In this document: positions 33,022-41,785 of the stretch, piece by piece
Numbering within the stretch: the first letter of the stretch is position 1
Layout of the letters: each line of letters starts with the position of its first letter
Assembly: GCA_965205685.1 (NCBI GenBank)
Contig: OZ242174.1
Location: 434,001 to 498,000, forward strand
Length of the DNA stretch: 64,000 nucleotides
Direction of reading: 5' to 3'
DNA from: WTFY01 sp965205685
GTDB taxonomy: Bacteria; Pseudomonadota; Gammaproteobacteria; UBA4575
Notes under the pieces: model-generated
Database searches by the model: none
What the model saw: the letters and a program-made list of their open reading frames with translations, nothing else
Told to the model about the DNA's origin: nothing
Program-made: the position numbers and the translations under genes

Positions 33022-33636
33022 CTAGGAACCGGATTTGCAGAATCGGTAAATCGCGCTTTCACCGAGCAGGTTGGGCCACAGGCGGGTTTTCTGCCCGGAC
33101 CGGCTGGCATGGGTTACCGCGGCCCGCTGAAGAATCCTGATGCCTTTTTCCTCGCACAGGGCTTCAAAATCCTGGATCGAGCACAGATGGATATTGGGGG
33201 TGTCGTACCATTCATGAGGCAGGGCCCGGGTGACGGGCATGTTCCCGCCCAGTGCGAGCTGTATGCGGCTTTTCCAGTGGGCGAAGTTGGGAAAAGTCAC
33301 AATCCCTTCCTGCCCGATGCGCAGCATCTCATCCAGCAGTTCACCGGGATGATGGATGGCCTGCAGCGTGTGCGTCATGACCACATAGTTGAAGGAGTGT
33401 TCCTCGAAGAACACGGTGATGCCCTTGTCCAGGTTGGTCTGGATGACGGGGATCCCCTTGTCGATGCATTGCTGCACGTTGTCGATATCGATTTCCAGGC
33501 CGTAGCCCGTCACATCGCGGGTTTGCCGCAGGTGCGTGAGCAAGGCGCCGTCCCCGCAGCCGAGATCCAGGATGTGGGCGCCGGGCGCGATCCACTCGCA
33601 GATGATTTCCAGGTCAGGTCGCAAGATCGTGCTCAT
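33022..33636 (-). CDS. metW: Methionine biosynthesis protein MetW
   Basis: A 204-residue methyltransferase-fold protein that partners MetX in the first step of methionine synthesis in many Proteobacteria. The SAM-type loop HILDLGCGDGALLTHL (about residues 19-34) and SFNYVVMTHTLQAIHHPGELLDEMLR are typical. Its start overlaps the metX stop by 4 nt. It is needed for activity of the associated acyltransferase in characterised examples. Confidence 0.93.
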   Translation of the reverse strand: MSTILRPDLEIICEWIAPGAHILDLGCGDGALLTHLRQTRDVTGYGLEIDIDNVQQCIDKGIPVIQTNLDKGITVFFEEHSFNYVVMTHTLQAIHHPGELLDEMLRIGQEGIVTFPNFAHWKSRIQLALGGNMPVTRALPHEWYDTPNIHLCSIQDFEALCEEKGIRILQRAAVTHASRSGQKTRLWPNLLGESAIYRFCKSGS

Positions 33637-34769
33637 GTCGGAGGGGCGTTGATGTAGCTGCGCAAGACATTGTGGTACTCGGGAATCGGCGTCAGGAATG
33701 CGTCGTGCCCGAGTTCGGCCTCGATTTCCACGTAACTGACCTTCTTTTTGGCCGCGATCAGCGCGCGCACGATCTCGCGCGAGCGTGCAGGTGAGAATCT
33801 CCAGTCGCCGGTGAAGGAAACCACCAGAAAGTCTGCGCCGGTAGACTCGAAGGCCCGGGACAGGTCATTGTCATAATCCAATCCGGGGTCAAAGTAATCC
33901 AGCGCCTTGGTCATGATCAGGTAGGTGTTGGCATCGAACCGGTCAACGAAGGATTTTCCCTGGTAGCGCAGGTAGCTCTCGACCTGGAATTCCACATCGA
34001 AACCGAAGTTGAGGGTCCCCTTGCGCAGGTCACGGCCAAATTTTTCCCGCATGGCGTTATCGGAAAGGTAGGTGATGTGCCCCAGCATGCGTGCCAGCAT
34101 GAGCCCGCGGCGCGGCAGGGTGTCGCGCTCGTAGTAGTGGCCCTGATGGAAGTCGGGGTCGGAGAATATGGCCTGGCGCGCCACCTCGTTGAAGGCGATG
34201 TTCTGCGCGGTCAGCTTCGGGGCTGCGGCAATCACGATCGCCTGGCGCAAGCGGTCCGGGTAGTCGATCGCCCATTGCATGACCTGCATGCCCCCCAGGC
34301 TGCCTCCGATCACGGCTGCCCACTGCTCGATGCCGAGGGCGTCCGCGAGATGGCTCTGGCTGACGACCCAGTCGTGCACGGTGACCAGCGGAAAATCCGG
34401 TCCGAAGGGCTTGCCGGTCTCGGGGTTGATGCTGGTGGGACCGCTGCTGCCCTTGCAGCCTCCCAGGTTGTTCGGGGAGACGACGAAAAAACGGTCGGTG
34501 TCGAAGGGCTTGCCGGGTCCGATGCAGTTGTCCCACCAGCCCGGCTTGCGGTCTTCGACACTGTGATACCCGGCCGCGTGCTGATCGCCCGACAGCGCGT
34601 GGCAGATCAGCAGGGCGTTGCTGCGCTCCGGGTTTAACTTGCCGTACGTCTCGTAGGCGAGCGTGAACTCCGGCAGCGTGCGACCGCAATCCAGATCGAG
34701 CGGCTGCTTGATGGTAGTGAACTGGGTCTCGACCAGACCAACGGAATTCGCGGGAATTGAGTCAGGCAC
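33633..34769 (-). CDS. metX: Homoserine O-acyltransferase
   Basis: An alpha/beta-hydrolase-fold acyltransferase, 378 residues, that activates homoserine for methionine synthesis. The nucleophilic elbow GGSLGGM has the catalytic Ser157, and GCKGSSGPTSINP and ELGHDAFL (catalytic His) are conserved. In Gammaproteobacteria with MetW the enzyme often uses succinyl-CoA instead of acetyl-CoA, so acyl specificity is open. It overlaps metW by 4 nt. Confidence 0.93.
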   Translation of the reverse strand: MPDSIPANSVGLVETQFTTIKQPLDLDCGRTLPEFTLAYETYGKLNPERSNALLICHALSGDQHAAGYHSVEDRKPGWWDNCIGPGKPFDTDRFFVVSPNNLGGCKGSSGPTSINPETGKPFGPDFPLVTVHDWVVSQSHLADALGIEQWAAVIGGSLGGMQVMQWAIDYPDRLRQAIVIAAAPKLTAQNIAFNEVARQAIFSDPDFHQGHYYERDTLPRRGLMLARMLGHITYLSDNAMREKFGRDLRKGTLNFGFDVEFQVESYLRYQGKSFVDRFDANTYLIMTKALDYFDPGLDYDNDLSRAFESTGADFLVVSFTGDWRFSPARSREIVRALIAAKKKVSYVEIEAELGHDAFLTPIPEYHNVLRSYINAPPT

Positions 34770-34857
34770 TGTACTGGGATTGGTTGTTCAGGCTGGTAAG
34801 TGTAATGAGTGCATGTGCGGCGCACAATGACACCGCAGGGAGAGGTGTCCTTCCCGC

Positions 34858-35409
34858 TTATAGTGAATGCAGGAATATTTTTGCACTGAACAGTGCCAGC
34901 AGTACGGCCGCGGTTGAAAAATCAAACACCCCGACCCGTGGAATCATCCTTCGGACCGGCGCCAGGAGGGGTGCCGTGATGGAATTCAGCACCGATACAA
35001 GCGGATTGCTTTGTCCGTGGAGGTGGGGGGCAAGCCAGCTGATTGCAACCAGTGCAAAGATGGCAAAAATGTAGAGGTTCAGGGCCAGGTCAATGACCCC
35101 GAATACTGCTGCAAGAAACAGTGTCCCGGTCTCTGCGGCCCTGCCAACGAGAAGCCCGCGCAGCGCCAGCTCGGCGAACTTGACGGCGACCATCAACAGC
35201 AGTGCAGCGGTGTCCAGGCGCCCTGTATGCGGGATCCACTTGTGCAGCGGACGTAACGCCGGGTTTGTCACTGTCAGGATGGACTGTGAAAAAGGGTTGT
35301 AGAAATCCGCGCGGGTCAGTCCCAGCAGCATGCGGATCATGAGGGCGTACACGTACAGGGTGAGCAGGACGTGAAGCAGGAAGTCGGTGATGCCAAGCAG
35401 GGCGTTCAT
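34858..35409 (-). CDS. yggT: YggT family membrane protein
   Basis: A 183-residue inner-membrane protein with two copies of the YGGT domain, each a pair of helices. Family motifs are ADFYNPFSQSILTVTNPALRP (in two parts) and the second-repeat NPLVSVLNSITAPLLAPVRR. The role is poorly known; it has been linked to osmotic shock tolerance. It is located directly after proC, as in many Gammaproteobacteria. Confidence 0.9.
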   Translation of the reverse strand: MNALLGITDFLLHVLLTLYVYALMIRMLLGLTRADFYNPFSQSILTVTNPALRPLHKWIPHTGRLDTAALLLMVAVKFAELALRGLLVGRAAETGTLFLAAVFGVIDLALNLYIFAIFALVAISWLAPHLHGQSNPLVSVLNSITAPLLAPVRRMIPRVGVFDFSTAAVLLALFSAKIFLHSL

Positions 35410-35412
35410 GGT

Positions 35413-36285
35413 TTATTTGTCTGCACCGGCAGGACGGGTCTCCGTGGAAGGTGTACTTGACCGGGAAAGCAGTTCGGCTTTTTGTGCAGCACGGTGGATC
35501 GCGGCAGCGAAGATTTTCTTCATGTCCTGCTGCTCGAGAATTTCAAGGGCGGCTTCCGTGGTCCCTCCCTTTGAGGTTACCGCACGGCGCAGGGCGTGCG
35601 GGTCCTGGTCGCCTTGCTCGACCAGCTTGGCTGCCCCGAGGGCGGTGTGAACGGTCAGCTGGCGCGCCTGCACCGCGCTCAGTCCGAGTGACTGGCCGGC
35701 TTCCAGGATGGCTTCGATCAGGTAGAAAAAATAGGCGGGCCCGCTGCCGGACACCGCCGTGACCGCATCCAGCAAGGCTTCCTGCTCCAGCCACAGGGTA
35801 AAGCCCACACCGGAAAGGATACGCTCGGCCTGAGCCCGTTGGGCCTCGGACACTTCCGGTCCTGCAAACAGGCCCGTGGTCCCGCAGCGTACCAGGACCG
35901 GCAGATTCGGCATGCAGCGCACGACCGGAAATCCACCTCCCAGCCAGGTGCCGATGTCCCGGGTGAGCGTGCCTGCGGCAATGGAAACAATCAGGGGTCG
36001 CACCGATCCGTACCGTGCAGAGATTTGCTCGCAGACGAGGCGGACTACCTGGGGTTTTATGGCCAGTACCACAACCTGCGCTGAAAGCGGAGCGCAGTCT
36101 GCCTCGGCGTGGACACGGCATTGCGGAAAGCTTTTCTCCAGCGCTGAACACGTCGATGGGTCGGTGTCGATCACGGTAATCTCATCGGGCGTGCATCCGC
36201 TGTCGAGCAGTCCGCCGATCAGCGCCTGCCCCATGTTTCCGCCACCGAAAATCACGATGTCCTGTTTTTCTGAAGGCTGGTTCAT
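35413..36285 (-). CDS. proC: Pyrroline-5-carboxylate reductase
   Basis: The last step of proline synthesis: NAD(P)H-dependent reduction of pyrroline-5-carboxylate. The start at 36285 gives a 290-residue protein with the Rossmann loop IVIFGGGNMGQALIGGLL. The catalytic C-terminal part has TAVSGSGPAYFFYLIEA and SKGGTTEAALEIL. The frame continues upstream into yggS, but the ATG at 36285 follows the yggS stop by 1 bp. The assignment is firm. Confidence 0.94.
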   Translation of the reverse strand: MNQPSEKQDIVIFGGGNMGQALIGGLLDSGCTPDEITVIDTDPSTCSALEKSFPQCRVHAEADCAPLSAQVVVLAIKPQVVRLVCEQISARYGSVRPLIVSIAAGTLTRDIGTWLGGGFPVVRCMPNLPVLVRCGTTGLFAGPEVSEAQRAQAERILSGVGFTLWLEQEALLDAVTAVSGSGPAYFFYLIEAILEAGQSLGLSAVQARQLTVHTALGAAKLVEQGDQDPHALRRAVTSKGGTTEAALEILEQQDMKKIFAAAIHRAAQKAELLSRSSTPSTETRPAGADK

Positions 36286-36286
36286 T

Positions 36287-36994
36287 TCATCCGGCTGTTC
36301 GCGCACCAAAAATTGCAGTACCGATTCGAACGATGGTCGCCCCTTCGGCCACCGCGTCCTCAAGATCGCCACTCATGCCCATCGATAACGTATCGAGTCC
36401 AAAACCTGACTGGTTCAGTTGTTCGAGCAGCGCCCGCAGCTGCGCAAAGCGCAGGCGTCGATGAATAGTATCACTAGTTCGCCGCGGGATGGCCATCAGG
36501 CCGCGCAATTCCAGATTGGGAAGCTCTTGCAGGGCAGCTGCGATGTCCGGCACCTGTTCGCACTGCAGTCCGGATTTGGAATGTTCACGATCGATGTTGA
36601 CCTGCAGGCAGACCTGCAGCGGCGGTAGATGATCCGGGCGCTGCGTACTCAGGCGCTCGGCAACGATCAGGCGCTCAATGCCGTGCACCCAGCTGAAGTA
36701 GGCGGCAATTTGCCGGGTCTTGTTTTTTTGTATGGGGCCCACGAAGTGCCAGCAGAGGTCCTGGTCCTTGAGTGCGGCAATCTTTTTCAGGGCTTCCTGC
36801 AGGTAGCTTTCACCGAAATCACGCTGTCCGGCGCTGGCGGCATCGATGATTTCCTCGGCACTCTTTTTCTTGCTGACTGCCAGCAGGCGCACGCTTCCGG
36901 GGGTGCGCCGGTAGCGGTTTTCCAGGCGGCGGATCGTTTCCCTGACCGCCTGCAGGCGGGTCGCCGGCGTCTGCTCAGAAAATGTTGGCTGCAT
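36287..36994 (-). CDS. yggS: YggS/PLPBP pyridoxal-phosphate homeostasis protein
   Basis: A 235-residue single-domain PLP-binding TIM-barrel protein that buffers PLP and amino-acid balance. The PLP-lysine region LLAVSKKKSAEEI, HFVGPIQKNKTRQIA and the SMGMSGDLEDAVAEGATIVR phosphate-binding segment are typical. It overlaps the pyrK end by 20 nt and directly precedes proC, a common neighbour pair. Confidence 0.93.
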   Translation of the reverse strand: MQPTFSEQTPATRLQAVRETIRRLENRYRRTPGSVRLLAVSKKKSAEEIIDAASAGQRDFGESYLQEALKKIAALKDQDLCWHFVGPIQKNKTRQIAAYFSWVHGIERLIVAERLSTQRPDHLPPLQVCLQVNIDREHSKSGLQCEQVPDIAAALQELPNLELRGLMAIPRRTSDTIHRRLRFAQLRALLEQLNQSGFGLDTLSMGMSGDLEDAVAEGATIVRIGTAIFGARTAG

Positions 36995-37844
36995 CGAACA
37001 CTGGGCCGTCTACGCACACCCGCTTCATCGCCACGGTCCGGTTGTTTTCCCGGTACGGCACGACGCAGCCGGCACAGCCCCCGATCGCACATGCCATGTA
37101 CTCTTCCAGGCACACCTGGCAGGGTAGGTCATGGCGGCGGCAAAGTTCCGAGACCGCTTCCAGCATCCGGTTCGGCCCGCAGGCAAATACCTGCACGCCC
37201 TGTTGCGCGGTGCGGTCCAGGTTCAAGAACCAGTGTTCGGCCAGTTCGTGCACGTAGCCCTGGAAACAGCCCGGGTACCCCTGCAGGCTGGTGAGCCGGG
37301 ATGCGATGCCCCAGTCGTCGAGCAGCGGCATGGCGGCGATGACCCCCTCCGGCAGGTCCGCCGTCAATATTTTCGAGGGCCGGGTGGGGAAAGGGAAGGG
37401 AATCTCCGAGCCGAGGATGGCGAGCGGATGCAGTCCTGTGTTTTCACGCAGTGTTTCTGCCAGGAAAATCATGGGAGGGATTCCCACTCCCCCGCCAAGC
37501 AGCAAGGGATGCGTGGTATTTTCATGCACCCTGAAGCTGTTCCCGATGGGTCCCAGGCACTGCAGCCTGTCCCCGGGCTTGCGTGCTGCGAGTTCAGCGC
37601 TGCCTTGCCCGACGATCTTGTACAGGATCTCGACGCTGCCTGCCGCGGGGTCGGCGCGCATGATCGAGAAGGGCCGGCGCAGGGCTCTTTGGGGGTCGCA
37701 CTGCAGGTGCAGGAAGTTTCCGGCCCTGGCGTGGCGGGCACATTCGGGCGCGCTCAGCTCGAGGACGAACTGCTGTGCCGCCAGCGCATCATGACGGGTC
37801 ACACGGACGCATTCCTCGAAGACCGGGTTAGGCTCTGTTGTCAT
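36975..37844 (-). CDS. pyrK: Dihydroorotate dehydrogenase electron-transfer subunit (PyrK type)
   Basis: A 289-residue ferredoxin-reductase-like flavoprotein. The FAD-binding RPFSIMRADPAAGSVEILYK segment, GGGVGIPPMIFLAE and the CGPNRMLEAVSEL nucleotide part are visible. The [2Fe-2S] cluster region has CLEEYMACAIGGCAGCVVPY followed by a fourth cysteine in RVCVDGP. In PyrD type 1B enzymes it channels electrons to NAD. No class 1B pyrD partner is in this window, so its partner is not known. It follows the pyrBC' genes. Confidence 0.88.
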   Translation of the reverse strand: MTTEPNPVFEECVRVTRHDALAAQQFVLELSAPECARHARAGNFLHLQCDPQRALRRPFSIMRADPAAGSVEILYKIVGQGSAELAARKPGDRLQCLGPIGNSFRVHENTTHPLLLGGGVGIPPMIFLAETLRENTGLHPLAILGSEIPFPFPTRPSKILTADLPEGVIAAMPLLDDWGIASRLTSLQGYPGCFQGYVHELAEHWFLNLDRTAQQGVQVFACGPNRMLEAVSELCRRHDLPCQVCLEEYMACAIGGCAGCVVPYRENNRTVAMKRVCVDGPVFDAANIF

Positions 37845-37871
37845 GCCCTGGGTTGCTGGATGAAGATTGGC

Positions 37872-39155
37872 TTACTCGGGTTCAAGCTGGAAGACCAGCT
37901 TGCCGCCAAGAATCGTGTGTGTCGCGCGGCCCTTGAATTGCTGTCCCAGCAGCGGTGTGTTCTTGCCCCGGCTGAGCAGGGTTTCGCTGCTCAGGGTCCA
38001 GTCCAGCCCGGGATCGACAACGCAGGCATCCGCCTCGCTGCCGACGGACAGGTTGCCTGCCGCAATGCCGAGGATTTCCGCAGGTTGCTGGGTGACCCGG
38101 CGCACCGCTTCGACCAGGTCGAGTACGCCTTCGTCCACCAGTTGCAGGATTAGCGGCAGCAGGGATTCCAGGGTGGAACTGCCGGGCTCCGTGGACTGGA
38201 AGGGTGCCAGCTTGGCCTCGATTTCATGCGGCTGGTGGTCCGCGCAAACGGCGGACAGCGTGCCGTCCTGCAGGCCTTTTCGAAGGCCGTCACGGTCCTG
38301 CTGCGTGCGGTAGGGAGGGAGGTTGTGACACAAGCCATCAAAATCCCGGATGTCGTGGTCGGTCAGGAAAAAGTGCAGGATGCTGGCATCGGCCGTGACC
38401 GGCAGGTGGTCCTGCTGGGCACGTGCGATCATGTTCACCGCGCGCCAGGTCGAGAGGCGGCAGAAATGGGTGCGGACATTGAGTTCCTCGATCAGTGCCA
38501 GGTGAAAGGCCAGCGCCGCCGTTTCCGCGGCTGCGGGGATGCCGGGAAGACCCAGGCGCAAGCCGGTGAGACCTTCGTGCACGCAGCCGTGATTGGCCAG
38601 ATGGTGGTCGAGCGGATGCGTGAACACGGTCAGTGCCTGGCTGGATGCGTATTCCATTGCACGCCTCAGCACCAGCGGGCTTTTCAGCGGATGCAGGACG
38701 TTGGTGACGCCGACGCATCCGGTCGCCTTGAGTGCGGCCATTTCACTCAGGCTTTCCCCTTTCAGGCCCCTCGTCAATGCACCGATCACGTACACCTTGC
38801 AGTGGCCGCTGTCCTGTGAAAGTTGCTCGATCAGCTCGACCTCTGCGGGCGAATCGACGACCGGGTTGGTCGTGGGCAGGCACGCCAGGCTGGTAATGCC
38901 GGCCGCGGCTGCAGCCTTGGTCTCCGTGCGGATCGTCGCCTTGTGCTCCTGTCCGGGCTGGCGCAGGCTGGCCGAAAGTTCAACCAGTCCGGGCAGGATC
39001 AGCTTGTTGGCCGCATTGATCGTATGGTCAGCCTCCCAGGCGGAAGGGGGTTTGCGAACGGCCGCCACCTTTCCGCCGACGATAAAGAGATCCGCAACCT
39101 CGTCAATGTCGTTTGCGGGATCGACAAGGTGGCCGTTCAGGATTTCAAGCTTCAT
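37872..39155 (-). CDS. Dihydroorotase-like non-catalytic subunit PyrC'
   Basis: A dihydroorotase-fold protein, 427 residues, with start ATG at 39155. The usual HxH metal motif after the first strand (DMHVHLREPG in active enzymes) is replaced here by GLVELSASLRQPGQ, and DHAPH by DHQPHEI. Loss of the metal histidines is the mark of the PyrC'/PyrX pseudo-enzyme that forms a complex with aspartate carbamoyltransferase in Pseudomonas-like bacteria. It overlaps pyrB by 11 nt. A separate active dihydroorotase should be elsewhere. Confidence 0.88.
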   Translation of the reverse strand: MKLEILNGHLVDPANDIDEVADLFIVGGKVAAVRKPPSAWEADHTINAANKLILPGLVELSASLRQPGQEHKATIRTETKAAAAAGITSLACLPTTNPVVDSPAEVELIEQLSQDSGHCKVYVIGALTRGLKGESLSEMAALKATGCVGVTNVLHPLKSPLVLRRAMEYASSQALTVFTHPLDHHLANHGCVHEGLTGLRLGLPGIPAAAETAALAFHLALIEELNVRTHFCRLSTWRAVNMIARAQQDHLPVTADASILHFFLTDHDIRDFDGLCHNLPPYRTQQDRDGLRKGLQDGTLSAVCADHQPHEIEAKLAPFQSTEPGSSTLESLLPLILQLVDEGVLDLVEAVRRVTQQPAEILGIAAGNLSVGSEADACVVDPGLDWTLSSETLLSRGKNTPLLGQQFKGRATHTILGGKLVFQLEPE

Positions 39156-40086
39156 CGCCGTCTCCAGGGTCGCCGGTGCTGATCGCAATCGACAGGATGG
39201 CCATGCGAACGGCAATGCCGTACTCCACCTGCTGCAGGATTACGGAGCGGGGCCCGTCTGCAACTTCCGAGCTGATTTCCACGCCGCGGTTGATGGGGCC
39301 GGGGTGCATGACGATCGCATCCGGGCTGGCCAGCGCCAGTCTTTCCGGAGTCAGTCCGTACAACTGGAAGTACTCGTGCTCACTCGGTATGAAGGCCCCC
39401 TGCATGCGCTCTTTCTGCAGCCGCAGCATGATGATCACATCGACATCGCGCAATCCCTGCCAGCAGTTCTGGAATACCTGTACGCCGACCTGCTCGATGT
39501 TCGCAGGCAGCAGCGTGCGCGGTGCGATCACCCGGATCTCGCGCGTGCCGAGGATATTGAGTGCCTCGATCTGGGAGCGCGCGACACGTGAATGCAGGAT
39601 GTCGCCCACGATCGCAACGCGCAGCTTGGAAAAATCCTCATGGTGTTCGCGAATCGTGAACACGTCGAGCAGCGCCTGGGTCGGGTGCGCATGGCGCCCA
39701 TCACCGGCATTGATGATGCTGACGTGGGGAGCTACGTGCTTGGCAATGAAATCCGCTGCGCCGCTTTCCGGGTGCCGGACAATGAAGATGTCCGTGTTCA
39801 TGGCCTCGAGGCTGAACAGGGTGTCCAGCAGGCTTTCACCCTTGACGGTTGCAGAAGTGGCGATACTGATGTTGAGGACATCCGCAGACAGCCGTTTGGC
39901 CGCCAGCTCAAAGGTCGTACGGGTCCGGGTACTGGGCTCGAAGAAGAGGTTTACGATGGTTTTGCCACGCAGCAGCGGTACCTTCTTCACGGCCCGGCCA
40001 TCGACGCTGGTGAACGATTTGGCAGTGTCAAGAATATGGGTCAGGGCCTTGCGGTCCAGTCTGCTGATGTCCAGAAAATGTCTCAT
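39145..40086 (-). CDS. pyrB: Aspartate carbamoyltransferase catalytic subunit
   Basis: Makes N-carbamoylaspartate in pyrimidine synthesis. The 313-residue protein starts MRHFLDISRLDRKAL. The carbamoyl-phosphate site FFEPSTRTRTTFELAAKR and the downstream HPTQALLDVFTI and HPGPINRGVEI segments are present. The reading frame extends upstream, but ATG 40086 lies 10 bp after the pyrR stop. It probably forms the large complex with PyrC' as in Pseudomonas. Confidence 0.95.
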   Translation of the reverse strand: MRHFLDISRLDRKALTHILDTAKSFTSVDGRAVKKVPLLRGKTIVNLFFEPSTRTRTTFELAAKRLSADVLNISIATSATVKGESLLDTLFSLEAMNTDIFIVRHPESGAADFIAKHVAPHVSIINAGDGRHAHPTQALLDVFTIREHHEDFSKLRVAIVGDILHSRVARSQIEALNILGTREIRVIAPRTLLPANIEQVGVQVFQNCWQGLRDVDVIIMLRLQKERMQGAFIPSEHEYFQLYGLTPERLALASPDAIVMHPGPINRGVEISSEVADGPRSVILQQVEYGIAVRMAILSIAISTGDPGDGDEA

Positions 40087-40096
40087 GCGAAAAGGC

Positions 40097-40594
40097 TCAG
40101 CCCACGATCTCCAGGACGATCGGCTGCGGGCCGCTGAGCTGTACCTGCTGGCTGGCCTCCAGGCTGAGCCTCGTGCCAACCACATCCGCCTGGATGGGCA
40201 GCTCCCGGCCATTCCTCTCCACGAGGATGGCGAGACTGACCGATGCGGGCCGGCCATAGTCGAAAATCTCGTTGAGGGCCGCGCGTACCGTGCGCCCGGT
40301 ATACAGCACATCGTCGATCAGGATGATGTGCCGGTCGGTTACGTTCAGGGGCAGGTGGGAAGGTTTTACAGTCGGCTGGATTCCCGCACGGCTGAAGTCA
40401 TCCCGGTAAAAGGTGATGTCGAGCACCCCCAGTTCATCCTTGATTTCGAGCATCGACTGGATGCGTTCCGCAACCCAGACCCCCCCGGTGCGGATCCCCA
40501 CGAGCAAGGGGTCGGTGATGTTCCGTGCGCGCATGAACACACCGAGGTCATACCCCAGCTTGTCGATCAGCTGCGCGCCGTCCAGGCCGCTCAC
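40097..40594 (-). CDS. pyrR: PyrR bifunctional regulator / uracil phosphoribosyltransferase
   Basis: A 165-residue phosphoribosyltransferase with the PRPP loop HIILIDDVLYTGRTVRAAL. The family includes the RNA-binding pyr-operon attenuator of Bacillus. In Gammaproteobacteria it is in a pyrR-pyrB-pyrC' cluster. The ATG overlaps the end of ruvX by 4 nt. No PyrR-binding RNA hairpin was identified, so an RNA-binding role is not supported here. Confidence 0.92.
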   Translation of the reverse strand: MSGLDGAQLIDKLGYDLGVFMRARNITDPLLVGIRTGGVWVAERIQSMLEIKDELGVLDITFYRDDFSRAGIQPTVKPSHLPLNVTDRHIILIDDVLYTGRTVRAALNEIFDYGRPASVSLAILVERNGRELPIQADVVGTRLSLEASQQVQLSGPQPIVLEIVG

Positions 40595-41040
40595 GAAGCG
40601 CCCCCTTCCGCAGGGAGGCCATCATGGCATGCAAACCAGCTCTGCAGGATGATGGCTGCCGCGGCCTTGTCGATGTCGGTCTTGCGGATTTTCTTGCGCT
40701 GCCCACGGGCGCGCATGTCCTTGAGCAGTGCGTACGCGCGCGCCGAAGAGAATGACTCATCCACGGTTTTTACCGGCAGGTGGTAACGGCGTTGCAGGGC
40801 CTTGCAGAAATTTTGCACGCGGTGCTTGATCCGATCTTGGTCCTGGGTGTGATGTTCGACCCTGCCCACCACCAGGGCGTCAGGATGCCATTGCCCGATG
40901 ATCTCATCGATCTTGTCCCACGGCGTGCCAGAACTCGGCACGACCAGCGTCGTCAGGGGACTTGCAGTCCCGGCACTGGGTACGCCAATAGCAACCCCGA
41001 TCCTGCTTTCTCCATAATCAAACCCGATCACGCTGGACAT
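40591..41040 (-). CDS. ruvX: Putative pre-16S rRNA nuclease / Holliday junction resolvase-like RuvX
   Basis: YqgF-family RNase H-fold protein, 149 residues. Catalytic features are VIGFDYGESRIGVAIG at the N-terminus (first Asp), VVGRVEHH and a DESFSSARAYALL segment with the conserved Glu. It acts in 16S rRNA 5' maturation in E. coli (YqgF). It sits between yqgE and pyrR, the usual gammaproteobacterial order. Confidence 0.92.
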   Translation of the reverse strand: MSSVIGFDYGESRIGVAIGVPSAGTASPLTTLVVPSSGTPWDKIDEIIGQWHPDALVVGRVEHHTQDQDRIKHRVQNFCKALQRRYHLPVKTVDESFSSARAYALLKDMRARGQRKKIRKTDIDKAAAAIILQSWFACHDGLPAEGGAS

Positions 41041-41094
41041 GGGAAGCTATCGGACAGGTAGCCTGGGATCATGGACAGGTTTGCAGGTGCACCC

Positions 41095-41658
41095 TCAGGC
41101 ATGTCCGGCCTCGCTCGAGATCAGGTTCAGGTCGATGCCCAGTTTGCTGGCTGCACTCTGCCAGCGTTTTTCAACCGGCGTGTCAAATACGATTTTGGCC
41201 TGGTACGGGACCGTCAGCCAGGCGTTGTCCACAAGTTCCTGTTCCAATTGTCCCGGGCCCCAACCCGCATACCCCAGGGCGACAATCGCATTCTCGGGCC
41301 CGGTGCCCCGGCCGATATCCACGAGGATGTCCTCGGAAGTGGTCAGTTTCAGGTCATCGTCAATGATGTAGGTGGACGTCCACTTGCGGTCTGAGTCGTG
41401 CAGCACGAATCCCCGGTTGGCATGTACCGGCCCGCCCGCATACACCGGATTGTGTGCCGATGCCGCGTCCTGGTCATCCGTGTCCACGTCCAGGTAGCGG
41501 ATCAGTTCATCGACACACAGGGTGATCGGCTGGTTCACGACAATGCCCATCGCACCGTGCTCGTTGTGTTCACAAATGAGGGTTACCGTGCGTGAAAAAT
41601 TCGGATCATGCAGGGCGGGCATCGCCACGAGCAGTTGTTTAGTTAAGCTCTCTGACAT
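41095..41658 (-). CDS. yqgE: YqgE/AlgH family protein
   Basis: A UPF0301 family protein, 187 residues, from ATG 41658. It starts MSESLTKQLLVAMPALHDPNF, with the CEHNEHGAMGIVVNQP and YAGGPVHANRGFVLHD family motifs and GYAGWGPGQLEQEL near the end. The name AlgH comes from Pseudomonas, where it influences alginate-related regulation; biochemical function is unresolved. It precedes ruvX by 54 bp. Confidence 0.92.
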   Translation of the reverse strand: MSESLTKQLLVAMPALHDPNFSRTVTLICEHNEHGAMGIVVNQPITLCVDELIRYLDVDTDDQDAASAHNPVYAGGPVHANRGFVLHDSDRKWTSTYIIDDDLKLTTSEDILVDIGRGTGPENAIVALGYAGWGPGQLEQELVDNAWLTVPYQAKIVFDTPVEKRWQSAASKLGIDLNLISSEAGHA

Positions 41659-41785
41659 GTTTGACCGGGCATGCAACGGGATGTTTTCAAAAACATCCGG
41701 ACGCGGATACTATCAATATACCGCAGATGCCGCCCATTTTTCAGAAAATGATGGAGAATGGAGGACTCTCGCACCATTTCATGGC

